Positions 45,264 to 55,622 of a stretch of DNA of 64,000 bases are shown here, piece after piece (position 1 is the stretch's first letter; each line of letters begins with the position of its first letter). The stretch is from Morella rubra. Lineage: Eukaryota; Streptophyta; Magnoliopsida; Fagales; Myricaceae. The notes under the pieces are model-generated. The model did no database searches. It was not told the DNA's origin and was given only the letters and a program-made list of their open reading frames with translations. The stretch spans positions 26,971,915 to 27,035,914 of the forward strand of contig CM025855.1 in the NCBI GenBank assembly GCA_003952965.2. The letters run 5' to 3'. A program made the translations under genes and the position numbers.

Positions 45264-46874
45264 GTGTCATTTCCAGTTTCGCTTCATTCGCTAGCCTCAT
45301 CTGTTTCAATCTTTAATGGATCTAATTTCTCTAATTGGAAAGAACAGATTCAGTTTCATCCAAGTGTTCTGGATCTTGACTTAGCACTGCGAACTAAGAA
45401 ACTGGCTGCTATTACTAAAACAAGCAGTGCGGAGCAGCTGGCTTTGTTTAATTCATGGGAAAGATCTAATAGATTGAGCATTATGTTTATGCGAATGTGT
45501 ATTGCGAATAATATTAAGTCATCGCTTCCTCAAAGTGATAATGCTAAGGAATATTTCAAGGTTGTGGAAGATCGTTTCCATTTAGCAGACAAGTCCCTTG
45601 GAGGGAGATTAATGGCTGAACTTACCACCATGAAATTTGATGGTAACCGTAGAATGGACGATCATGTCCTTGAAATAACTAATCTGGCTGCCATACTCAA
45701 AACTCTGGGCATGAATGTTGATGAAAGTTTCCTTATTCAATTTATTTTGAATTCTTTGCCTACTCAATATGGGCCATTTCAAATTCACTATAACACTATC
45801 AAGGAAAAGTGGAATGTAAATGAATTGATGAGTATGCTTGTTCAAGAAGAGGCAAGGCTTAAGCAACAAGGTTATCATTCAATCAATGTTATGAGTCATG
45901 GGGTTAGAAAGAATGGAAAGAAACCGTATAAGAATTTCAAGAAAGATCCATTAAAGGTTGCGGGACCTTCTCATGTCATTGAGGCTCGCAAGAAGGAACA
46001 GAGTGGACCAAAATGCTATTTTTGTCATGGCTCTGGGCATTTAAAGAAAGATAGCCTAAAACGTAAAGCTTGGTTCGAAAAGAAAGGTGAGCTTCTAGCT
46101 TATGTATGTTTCAAATCAAATATGACTCAAGTTCCTTCAAATACTTGGTGGATTGACTCTGGCTCTACTGTTCATGTTTCAAATTCGATGCAGGGATACC
46201 TTTCGATCCAGAACATAAAACAAAATGAGCATTTCATAGTCTTGGGAAATGGAGTTCAAGTACCTGTTGTTGGTGTTGGAACTTTACGTTTGTTTTTAGA
46301 CTCAAGCCGTTATTTGGACCTATTTGATACTCTTTATGTTCCTACTATTTCTAGAAATTGGATTTCCATGTCGAGACTTGATTTTGAAGGATACTCCTTT
46401 GTTTTTAAAGACAAAGGTTTTCAGTTTTTTATAAATGACTCATTTGTTGGTTCTGGTATTTTACATGACAGATTATATAGTTTTAATCTCAACAAAAATT
46501 TTGCTCAAACTCTTTTGACTCTGCATCATAATGTTGGAACTAAACGAAGCCGACTTAATGAGAGTTCTTCTATCTTGTGGCATAAACGACTGGGTCACAT
46601 ATCCAGAGAAAAAATGGAAAGATTGATAAAAGATGATTTACTTATGAATCTTGACTTTACAGATTTCGACGTATGTGTGGATTACATTAAAGGAAAACAA
46701 ACCAAACATACAAATAAAGGCACCACAAGAAGTGAAGAGCTTTTAGAGATTGTCCATACTGATATTTGTGGACCTTTTGACTCACCATCTTTAGAAAAGT
46801 ATTTTATAACCTTTATTGATGACTTTTCACATTACTGTTATGTCTATTTGTGCTCGAAAAGTCTCAATGATTAA
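45264..46874 (+). CDS. gag-pol: gag-protease-integrase N-part of the complete Copia element (536 aa)
   Basis: One open frame from MSFPVSLHSLASSVSIFNG. Gag comes first (NWKEQIQFHPSVLDLDLAL, then LGGRLMAELTTMKFDG). The zinc knuckle near residues 250-265 reads CYFCHGSGHLKKD, and the final Cys is replaced by Ser. The protease WWIDSGSTVHVSNSMQG has Asp-Ser-Gly. The pre-integrase ILWHKRLGHISREKMERL and the start of the integrase core, EIVHTDICGPFDSPS and FITFIDDFSHYCYVYL, follow. It then stops at 46872, within integrase, so the polyprotein is truncated. The ATG context was not tested; it is the first ATG of the frame. Confidence 0.88.
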   Translation: MSFPVSLHSLASSVSIFNGSNFSNWKEQIQFHPSVLDLDLALRTKKLAAITKTSSAEQLALFNSWERSNRLSIMFMRMCIANNIKSSLPQSDNAKEYFKVVEDRFHLADKSLGGRLMAELTTMKFDGNRRMDDHVLEITNLAAILKTLGMNVDESFLIQFILNSLPTQYGPFQIHYNTIKEKWNVNELMSMLVQEEARLKQQGYHSINVMSHGVRKNGKKPYKNFKKDPLKVAGPSHVIEARKKEQSGPKCYFCHGSGHLKKDSLKRKAWFEKKGELLAYVCFKSNMTQVPSNTWWIDSGSTVHVSNSMQGYLSIQNIKQNEHFIVLGNGVQVPVVGVGTLRLFLDSSRYLDLFDTLYVPTISRNWISMSRLDFEGYSFVFKDKGFQFFINDSFVGSGILHDRLYSFNLNKNFAQTLLTLHHNVGTKRSRLNESSSILWHKRLGHISREKMERLIKDDLLMNLDFTDFDVCVDYIKGKQTKHTNKGTTRSEELLEIVHTDICGPFDSPSLEKYFITFIDDFSHYCYVYLCSKSLND

Positions 46875-49382
46875 ATGTTGTAATGGCATATATTGCTGAA
46901 GTCGAGCGACAATTAGATTAAAAGGTGAAAATCATTCGATCAGATAGAGGTGGTGAGTATTATGGATGGTATGATGGAATAAGACAATGTCCAGGACCGT
47001 TTGCTGAATTCCTAAAAGAGCATGGTATTTGTGCACAATACACAATGCTTGGTACATGATGTAGCTAAAAGACGTAATCATGCAATGTCAGGAGAATTCA
47101 AAAGAGCATGGTATTTTGCATGCTTGGTACGCCTCAGCAAAATGATGTAGCTAAAAGACGTAATTGTACTCTTATGGAAATGGTTAGGAGTATGTTAAGT
47201 AACTCCTCATACCTATTTCATTGTGGATGGAGGCTCTTAAGACACCATTTATTTGCTTAATCGGGTTCCTAGTAAGGCAGTTCAAAGGACTCCTTTTGAA
47301 TTGTGGACGGAGGAAACCAAGCTTGAGACACCTTCACATTTGGGGTTGTCCAGCGGAGGCTAAGATCTACAATCCACATGAAAAGAAATTGGATTCTAGA
47401 ACTGTGAGCGGGTATTTTATTGGATACCCAGAGAAGTCCAAAGGGTATAGGTTTTACTGTCCCAACCATAGTATCAGGATTGTTGAAACCGGAAATGCAA
47501 GATTTCTTGAAAATGGTGAAATTAGTGGGAGTGATGTATCACGTAAAGTGGTCATCCAAGAAGTTCGGGTGCCAGTCCCAATACTCGTAACTTCAACGGA
47601 TATTGTTGTTTCACCAGTTGTAGAACAACACGACAACGTCGAACAACAATCTGGTGGTCAATCACTCTATAATGAGATCATCACCAATGAACCAATTGCA
47701 GAACAATCACAATAAATAGTATTAAGGAGATCTCAAAGAGAAAGGAGATCAGCTATTTCAGATGATTATTTGGTATATTTGCAAGAATCTGATTATGATT
47801 TAGGGACAAGTAAAGATCCGATTTTGTTTTCACAAGCCATTGAAAGTAGTGATTCTGTAAAATGGATCAAAGCCATAAATGATGAGTTGAATCAATGGAA
47901 CGAAATGAAGTTTGGGACCTCGTTGAATTGTCTGAAGGTTTTAAAACAATCGGGTGTAAATGGGTCTTTAAGACCAAACGTGACTGTAATGGCAATATCA
48001 AACGACATAAATCTAGACTTGTTGTGAAAGATTTCACTCAAAAAGGAGGAGTTGATTACATAGAGACGTTCTCTCCTGTATCGAAAAAGGACTTTCTTAG
48101 GATCATAATGGCTTTGGTGGCTCATTTCGATTTAGAATTACATCAGATGGATGTGAAAACTACTTTTTTGAATGAGAATTTAGATGAAGAGAGCTATATG
48201 GATCAACCTGAAGGTTTCTTGATTAAAGGAAAGGAGCACATGGTATGCAAATTAAAGAAGTCAATTTACGGACTTAAACAAGCTTCCAGACAATGGTATC
48301 TTAAATTCAATGATATCATCACCCTTTGGATTTAAGGAAAACACCGTTGATCGGTGTATATATCTCAAGGTCAGTGGGAGCAAGTTTATTTTCCTGATTC
48401 TGTATGTTGATGATATATTGCTTGCTTCTAGTGATCTTGGTTTATTGCATGAGACCAAGAAATTTCTTTCAATGAACTTTGAAATGAAAGATATGGGTGA
48501 GGCATCCTACGTGATAGGAATCGAAATATTTCGTGATAGATCATGTAGAATGTTAGGATTGTCTCAAAAAGGATATATTGATAAAGTTCTTGAAAGATTT
48601 AATATGGCTGATTGTGCAGCCACTCCTGCTCCTTTCAATAAAGGAGACAAATTAAGTGCAAATGATTGTCCACATAATGCTTTGGAAAAGAGAAAAATGG
48701 AAACTATTCCTTATGCATCTGTTGTTGGAAGCTTAATGTATGCACAGACATGTACGAGACAAGACATTAGTTTTGCAGTTGGTATGCTCAAGAGATACCA
48801 AAGTAATCCCGAAATGGAGCATTGGAAAGTTGCAAAGAAAGTGTTAAGGTACTTGAAAGGAACAAGACACTACATGCTCACGTATAGAAGGTGTGATCAG
48901 TTGGAGGTGATTGGCTACTCCGACTCAGATTTCGCCGGTTGTGTTGATAGTCGGAAGTCAACTCTTGGTTATGTGTTTCTATTAGCTGGAGGAGCAATAT
49001 CATGGAAAAGCGCCAAACAGACTGTCATCGCAGCATCTACTATGGAAGCTGAATTTGTGGCATGCTTTAAGGCACAGTTCATGCTTTATGGCTACGGAAT
49101 TTTATCTCAGGACTTGGAATTTTCGATAGTATTGCCAGGCCGCTGAGGTTGTATTGTGATAATTCCGCAACAGTCAGTTTCTCTAAGAATGACAAATATT
49201 CTAAAGGCGCTAAGCACATGGAGCTCAAATATTTAGCCGTTAAGGAGGAAGTTCAGAAACAAAGAGTGTCAATAGAGCATATCAAGACTGAGCTCATGAT
49301 TGCAGATCCTTTAACTAAAGGGTTACCACCAAAGACTTTTAAGGAACACGTTGATCGTATGGGTCTTGGGTACGAACCCTGA
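46875..49382 (+). pseudogene. pol: Rest of pol (integrase end, reverse transcriptase, RNase H) of the complete Copia element
   Basis: The integrase tail lies at 46930-47715 in shifting frames (RSDRGGEYYG, then LRHLHIWGCPAEAKIYNP). Reverse transcriptase (47895-48335) has GCKWVFKTKRD, HQMDVKTTFLN and KSIYGLKQASRQWY, then the catalytic LYVDDILLAS at 48400-48430 in a new frame (48310-49146). RNase H has YSDSDFAGCVDSRKSTLGY and MEAEFVACF, ending at 49146. The last piece, YCDNSATVSFSKNDKYSKGA, is open at 49149-49382. Breaks lie near 46872, 47012-47160 (duplication), 48330 and 49146. Confidence 0.92.
47012..47165 (+). repeat. Local tandem duplication inside the Copia integrase
   Basis: AAAAGAGCATGGTATTT...TGCTTGGTAC...ATGATGTAGCTAAAAGACGTAAT occurs twice, at about 47017-47078 and 47099-47164. 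The copies differ by small deletions and the event destroys the integrase frame. Confidence 0.8.
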
Positions 49383-49768
49383 GGTATGTTTTGGATCTTT
49401 GTGTTTTTTTGCTAAAGACAATTCTAGAGATCTCATTGACTGTGTTTCTATTTCTTGTTTACCATCAATTACGTAATTATGGAGATGGATTACTGATAAC
49501 AAGAACCATCTTTTGACAAAGACATTATAGGGACTTTATTGATACTTCTCATTATGGATCATAATTAAGTGATTTACTAATATTGTAGTGCATGGAAGGG
49601 AAGATGTCACTTTAATGATGTTTACCATCATGACTCGTGTTAGTGAATTATTTAACTATGATATTAACGTAATCACACTAAGGTGCAAATGAGCTGATAT
49701 TATGCGCATATTATGTTTACCTTATAAATTCAAATAATTGTCATTGTCACATGGGCCAAGTGGGAGAA

Positions 49769-50235
49769 TGTTGGATTTAATGTCCCACATGACTTATTTA
49801 ATGGGCAATATTTGACATTATTTGAATTTTAAATAAATAAGGTAACGACTCTATAGGAAGTTAACGCACGTTCACTTAGTGAGATTTTATAGGAGAAGTT
49901 GTTTTCCATTTGCCCACTCTAATGGGGAGTGGTGCGTTATTTTTCACATGGGAAAACTGTCCTCTCTCTACCCTATTTAACTGTCAGGATTCCCATTAAT
50001 TTCTGTCGATGAAAGTTCAAAGGGTGAAGTGAGAGAAACAGTTTCTACGCTATTATTTTACAGGTTGAAACAACAGAGATAGAGAGAAGGAGAAAGGAAA
50101 GCAAAAGAGGTCTCATTACGTGGATTCTGGTGTGTCTTATTATTGATGATTAATTCCGCATTATGATTATTGATATATGTGAAAGTCATGATAGTTGAAA
50201 ATCCTGTTTGGCTTATAGATCAATAGTAATTTACA
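49769..50235 (+). repeat. 3' LTR of the complete Copia element
   Basis: It starts TGTTGGATTTAATG and ends TAGTAATTTACA; same length as the 5' LTR. Most differences are transitions. Confidence 0.95.
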
Positions 50236-50240
50236 ACATG

Positions 50241-50290
50241 ATCTGAAGTGCTAGAATAGGAACAGGCAAGACTCTTGCAGTAGCATCTAT
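50241..50290 (+). pseudogene. DEAD-box RNA helicase gene fragment, 3' piece
   Basis: Directly after the target duplication the plus strand continues the helicase exon: MI (from the duplicated site), a TGA stop, then SARIGTGKTLA. This is motif I (Walker A; usual form ARTGTGKT), which binds ATP. It joins 43575 once the Copia element and one copy of ACATG are removed. Similarity fades after LA; later helicase motifs (DEAD, SAT) are not seen. Confidence 0.72.
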
Positions 50291-51500
50291 CTCGCATTTC
50301 CAGCTTTTCAGCAACCACAAAATGAAAAATTGTGTGCTCAACAGGGGTTTGGATGGGGGATCTTTTTTTTCTTTTTCCTTAGCAATTGATACTTCATACA
50401 ATTGAATCACAATTTAGAATGTCTGTAGGCATAAGAGAAACATCAATAAGGCCAACTAAATCAAGGTTCCACCGGAGATCTTTCCCGTTGCAGCAGTCCT
50501 CCTCCCTTCTCCGTTTCCACCTCCTATTCTAGGGTTTACGAAAGGGATATGACAATGCGGAAAGAGATATGTGGGCTAGAGGTAACGTTGGTCTTTAGGG
50601 AACAAAACGCATAGCTTCATTTAGTAGGATGAGAGCTATTGGTCATTTAAGCTAATTCGATTCAAATGGTGGGCTGACGTGGAAATGGGTTGCTTACGTG
50701 GAAAATAAAGGCTAACTTGAAAAATTATTCCGTTAGTCTAACTAACGGAAGGTAACGATTGGACTATTTTTTTCAAGTATGGAAAGATCAAGGACTAAAA
50801 AGTTGAAACATTAAGTTTTATGACTAAAAACGAAAAATGGTGAAAACCTAGTGACTAAAAAAAAATTTCCCTTTTCTTTTTGTATTTTTCGTTGAGCAAC
50901 GGTTACTTTTTTTTTTCTGCCTCTTAGGTTCAAATTGGAGCTCAATAAAATAGAAAAAGAAATTCAATCTCCTTCTCCGTTCTTACATTTACTCTCACAC
51001 GCGTCCTGAGACGCCTTAATTTTGTTCCTAAACAGGTCTTATTAGTAGTTTCAATCAAAGGACTTGATGGAATGCCACCTTGCAGATAATGACAAAGTGA
51101 CATGTGTCGCTTTTGACACCTCTTTAATGACACACCATCTAATTAGATCCACGTCAGCTTGAAACAATTAAAATAAGAAAAAAAATCAATAGGAAAAGAT
51201 TACAAATTCAGAAACTTAAATTAAATTGGCTCCTTGCCGTATTTTACTTTCTGTAAAGTACTTTCCATACTTTCAAGTGTTTGGAAAGCTTAATAAAATA
51301 TGGTCAACCGAAACTTAATTCGATCACTCGTAAAACTCAGTTCCACATTGAGAATTTAAATTCCATCCTTTTCAATACCCACCCTTACTTACAGATAAAC
51401 AAATCTTGCGCCGAGGGGCCCAAAGTCTTGAATGGAAAATTTCAAGTAGTAGTACTCGCAGGCATAACAGTGTCTAGAAATTAGATGCGTCACAAAATAC
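50291..51500. other. No recognised gene
   Basis: AT-rich with T-runs and generic plant repeat text near 50750-50870 (GGACTAAAAAGTTGAAAC). No coding or terminal-repeat evidence. Confidence 0.45.
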
Positions 51501-51504
51501 ATCT

Positions 51505-51700
51505 GGATTGTTTGTCTCCTATGGTTGGAATCGACGTAATAACGTGATTGGTGTTCGAGGCAATCTTTACATGGACCATTTCATTTTCTGCATCACATGT
51601 TATCAACTGTACACATTATGACATGTCCTATATATTGTCCCGCTTGACATGCTAATTAACAAGCTTTCTTTCTGCATGCAGTGTTTGTGAAAGAGGTGTT
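51505..51700 (+). pseudogene. GLP relic: intron and first bases of exon 2
   Basis: On the plus strand CGTGATTGGTGTTCGAGGCAA, CATTTTCTGCATCACATGTTATC and CTTTCTTTCTGCATGCAG, then TGTTTGTGAA, match the intron and the exon 2 start (VFVNG) of GLP B read 5' to 3'. After the first few codons the match is lost. Neither exon 1 nor the cupin domain remains nearby. Confidence 0.65.
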
Positions 51701-51738
51701 AAGAGGATTCGGTGGAGCCAAGCTGGACCATTACAGCT

Positions 51739-52797
51739 AGGGACTAAGCCAGGATTTACCCTTAGAGGGGGCCAAATATAATTTTTCCTTAATTTTTGTT
51801 TTTCTAACTAGGTGTCGAGAACGTATTTTTAAACTTTAAAATTATAAACTTTAATTTAAGTGTAAAAGCCAAATTTTCATAAATTATGTTAATTGAACCG
51901 AACATTCCTTCAACGAATAAAAGTCATCAATTATTATATCAAAATTAAAACCTTGTGCGGCCGAATATAATTAAAAATTTAATATCTTCAAAATAAAGGG
52001 CTCATAAGTTATTGACAAAGGCACGAAGCAATGTTAAAATCTAGCCAAAATAACATAGGTACACACAAATAATAGAGCAATAATAATATTCTGTTTAGAA
52101 AAAAAAATAGAGCAATAATATTTTAATTAGACAATAATAATGAAATGAGTTTGTTTTTAGAAACTTTGAATTTTGTATTATTGAATTATTATTAGACAAT
52201 AATAATTAAATGTAGTAACATTTAGAATTCTAACTTTGAAGAGAATTTTTTTGTGTGCAAAGCAAAAAGTTTGTTGTATTCCAAGCATTGAATATGGATT
52301 TTGTTATTTTCTGTATATGTGATAAAATAATGGGAGAGAGAGAAAAGAGAGAGGTTATTGAGAGAAAATCTGAACAATAAGAGTGTAAATGGTGAAAGAC
52401 AGAAGCGAGAGAGAAAGAAGAGACAGAATTTTAGAAAAAAGGTAGAGAGAAAGAAAAGTAGAAAATACACAATCTAGAGAGAGAGAGAGACATCCTAGAA
52501 AAGAGGGAGGGAGGGAGGAATTTTAGAAAAAATGGGGGGAGAGATAAAAGTAAAAAAGACGCATATAGTATTTTTTTTTCTTTTAAAAATTGAAGGGCTC
52601 ACTTATTTTCCCCCTCAAGTTCTTTCTTCCTCTCAGATTTATTGTTCCAAATTTTTTGGAGGGGCCATTCCAAAGATTACTATCAATTTTGGCTTTATAT
52701 TAAAAAAAAATTCAAAAATTTGAAATCTTACACATATATAAATTTTTTTGAAAAACTCTAGGGGGCCATGGCCCCCACCCCCCAGGCTTCGGCCGGT
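51739..52797. mobile_element. TIR-type DNA transposon relic, tentative
   Basis: The left end GGACTAAGCCAGGATTTACC...AGAGGGGGCCAAA and the right end GGGGGCCATGGCC...CCCCCCAGGCTTCGGCC are imperfectly inverted, like a common plant family with GCCAGGGGGGCC ends. The interior is AT-rich with a GA-rich stretch at 52330-52530. I found no target duplication and no transposase. Confidence 0.4.
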
Positions 52798-53039
52798 GTG
52801 TGTTAGCATGCCGAGTCTTTGGATCTTTTTTAATTTCGCACAAAGAATGTACATAGCTTCTCTTGTATCTCTAGGAAATAGAACACTCAAGCTCATTTAC
52901 TATAATAAATTATATGTCATATGTGAGTAGCTTCTTTATACTACTCAATGATGTTGCACTTTTTAACTTTTGAATTCAGTAGAGAAGAGTGATCAGTGCA
53001 GTCTGAATGTTACTTCTTCATGTTCATTTGCTAATCCAT

Positions 53040-54440
53040 AAGTATAATTCAGACATTTTAATGGTATTTTTTCAACTTGAATGTTATTTTACAAAGTGTC
53101 CAGTTGTGATTAATTTTTGGTGATTTTCTTGCAGGAAATAAATTAAGAAGAGTTGGAATTCTAACCCTAAACTGGCAAGCAAGAAGACTTAGAAGTTGAA
53201 TGAAATGATATCGGGTAGTGAGTGTGAAAAAAATCCCGAATTGGAAGATCTCCTGCACAGTCTTCAGTGTTTTTGTCATATCTTTTCCGTTTCAGATGAG
53301 ATTGATCCGATTCAAGAAGCTTTAGAATCCTAACTTAAAAAGAAACATTTGCTCAGGAAATAAAGATTCTCAAATTCAGAAGTTTACTAGGCGAAATAGG
53401 CGCTGCAATATCTGGAGAATTATTGGTACGATATTCTCTGAGCAGTCGTCACTTTTATTATCATATCGTCCAAGTCAAATATCGGATTGATGCGATTAAA
53501 AAAGGATATGAAAGCCAACTTAAAGGGCTACATTTTATCCAGAAACTAAATATTTTCATATTCGGACATTTAATTGGAGAAAAATGGCCCGAAATATCAG
53601 GAGTAAAATCTGGAACCTTGAATGTGCGAATTTGGGATACAATTTTCTTTCTTTGCAAGGAAGATAGCTTGGAGGACATGGGAAAGGACTTCTTAAGCTC
53701 GTGGAGGCTAGGTTTTGGGGTGTTTTTGAGTTTCTTTTTCTTTTCTTTAGCTATCTTTTAAGGGAGAGAGTTTCTTTGCTCAAATGGATAGCTAAATCTC
53801 CAAGTAAGGCTAGGGATGAACTCGTATGAATAATGGTATTATCTATTTGCTTTTGATTCATGTAATCGTTCTTCACATTGATACAACTCTTGTTTATCAT
53901 TCTCCAATTGTTATTAGTTTGTTTTCTCATCTCTGAATGATCTTGGAATGATTCTCTTCATAGATTCAGTCATGCTTTGTCTATTGAATGGTTAATGTCC
54001 ATGATTGTGTTTTAGATAAGTTATATCTTGTTGATTTGATTTTCTACTGCAATATTACCCACGAGGTATATTGTCGTCATTAGGTTATGTCAATAAGAAT
54101 AATAACTCATATGGTTTTAAAGTGGTGAATGATTTCTCAAAAGGGTTACCTTTGAATTAAGTTTTGGTTTGTAGTTCTATATCTTCCAATTGGGGACTTT
54201 GGAGTTGAATTCCTCAGTTGTGTTAATCAATGAATCAAGAGAAATTAATATACCAGATTTGAACAAGGAATTCCCGATGCTTTGCTATCCGTAATCTTGA
54301 GTAACCATTTTCACCATTATAATTCTAAGTTTCTAAAATCATAGTTCAATCAAGTTATTTCCAATTGATAATTAAGTAGTTTACTTTACTTTTCTTGTTC
54401 TAATTGTGTTTCTTTAACATATCTCCCTGAGGAATCAACA
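53040..54440. other. No gene; possible decayed LTR
   Basis: Short frames only (one of 112 codons at 53423 without family match). The stretch GGCTAGGGATGAACTCGTATG near 53805 and the end CTCCCTGAGGAATCAACACCCC near 54424 resemble the downstream part of Athila-type gypsy LTRs. This is a guess from style, with no ends found. Confidence 0.3.
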
Positions 54441-54479
54441 CCCCAAAGTTGTGCTGCAACTGCCGTGTTATTCTTTGGG

Positions 54480-54725
54480 CGTAATCAAAGAGGCATGAGT
54501 AGTTGCAAGTGATATCTCAAACTTTAATTCCTCAACTCCAAATGCAGTTAGTTTTAATCGTGTAAGTGGCTCTACCTCTGCTATGGAAAGTAAAAGAAGA
54601 AGATATAATAAGCAACCAATTTTATTTCATTATAATTATTGCTATTAGGTTACAAGGGAATTGTAGGAAAATTCAATTTATTATCTGGACCCTATGATGG
54701 TTCAGTGTGGCTATTGTATCTATAG
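54480..54725 (-). pseudogene. GLP 3'-flank relic F
   Basis: GGCATGAGTAGTTGCAAGTG, then TGGAAAGTAAAAGAAGAAG, TTTCATTATAATTATTGC and GGAATTGTAGGAAAATTC match the 3' flank and 3' UTR of copies B, D and G. The match ends near 54725 at TATCTATAGGGCTG, before any germin codon, where another repeat begins. Confidence 0.75.
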
Positions 54726-54850
54726 GGCTGCACAACCGGAAATCTCGTTTGGGTTTTGGACCGGAATCCGATCATGCCGAAATTGAAGGACCAACTGGAC
54801 CACTTATAAGTGGTCCAGACCGGTTACTTTTTTTCCCTAAATATGGTTTG
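54725..54850. mobile_element. hAT-like left end
   Basis: TAGGGCTGCACAACCGG followed by CCGGAATCCG and GGTCCAGACCGG is the style of hAT ends rich in CCGG motifs. A matching right end was not found; CCGGTTAACCGCC near 57575 is a weak candidate. Confidence 0.4.
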
Positions 54851-54894
54851 CATAATATTTCTAACAACCTAGATCTCATATGGCAGAGAAGACA

Positions 54895-55560
54895 GAAAGG
54901 TGAGAGAGAGGGAGAGGGGGAGAGAGAGAGAGAGAGAGGTGAAACGTGAAAGAGAGGGAAAGGGAGAGGGAGAGTGAGAGAGAGCCGAGAGGGGTAGTGG
55001 GAGAGAAAGGGAGAGATAGAGTTGAGGAATTGAATTTCTAAAAATTATCACCCTATCATTTATCACCCAAAGACTAAAGTTCCTAGCAAATTAATAATTT
55101 CAAATTTAAAGAGAGAATTAGGGAATTCAATTTCAAATTCAAATGGAAATAAAATCTCACCTAAAAATTCTCTCTATTACCCAACAATTCTTAATTTACA
55201 TTTAAGTTCTTAATTTGCATTTAAAGAGAGGGAGAGTGAGAGAGAGCCAGAGGGGTAGTGGGAGAGAAAGTGAGAGATAGTGGGAGAGAGAAAAGTTCCT
55301 AATAAATTAATAATTTCCAAATTTAAAAAGAGAATTAGGGAATTCAAATGGAAATAAAACCTCTCCTAAAAATTCTCTCTCCATTACCCAATAATTCTTA
55401 ATTTACATTTAAATTCTTAATTTGCATTTAAAGAGAGGGAGAGTGAGATAGATAGAGCCAGAGGGGTAATGGGAGAGAAAGTGAGAGATAGAGTTAGGAA
55501 TTCAATTTCTAAAAATTCTCTCCTTGTCATTTATCACCCAAAGACTAAAGACTTCAAATG
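54895..55560. repeat. Purine-rich stretch and ~240-bp tandem repeat, about 2.3 copies
   Basis: GAGAGTGAGAGAGAGCC...GAGGGGTAGTGGGAGAG returns at about 54970, 55227 and 55440. Between the copies is the same AT-rich insert (AATTAGGGAATTCAA, CTTAATTTACATTTAA). The first 70 bases are a GA microsatellite. Confidence 0.85.
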
Positions 55561-55622
55561 GAAACAAAATCAATTTTGGATTGGCTATCTCTCATATTGA
55601 AGGATAATTTTAAAACGTCTCT

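Larger units (their letters stand above)
43576..50235 (+). mobile_element. Complete Ty1/copia retrotransposon (6.66 kb)
   Basis: Two 467-bp LTRs (43576-44042 and 49769-50235) bear a primer binding site TGGTATCGGAGC (44045-44056) and a polypurine tract GGGCCAAGTGGGAGAA (49753-49768). A perfect 5-bp target duplication ACATG lies at 43571-43575 and 50236-50240. The LTRs differ at about 22 of 467 positions by my count, so it is moderately young. The pol region has frameshifts. Confidence 0.96.

Noticed and set aside
45264-49382. Programmed frameshifting in the Copia element
   Set aside because: Breaks fall inside integrase and RT domains and one is a duplication; copia elements normally use a single frame.
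54869-55066. Frames in the GA- and CT-rich tracts (also 57193-57429)
   Set aside because: Pure compositional products of microsatellites.
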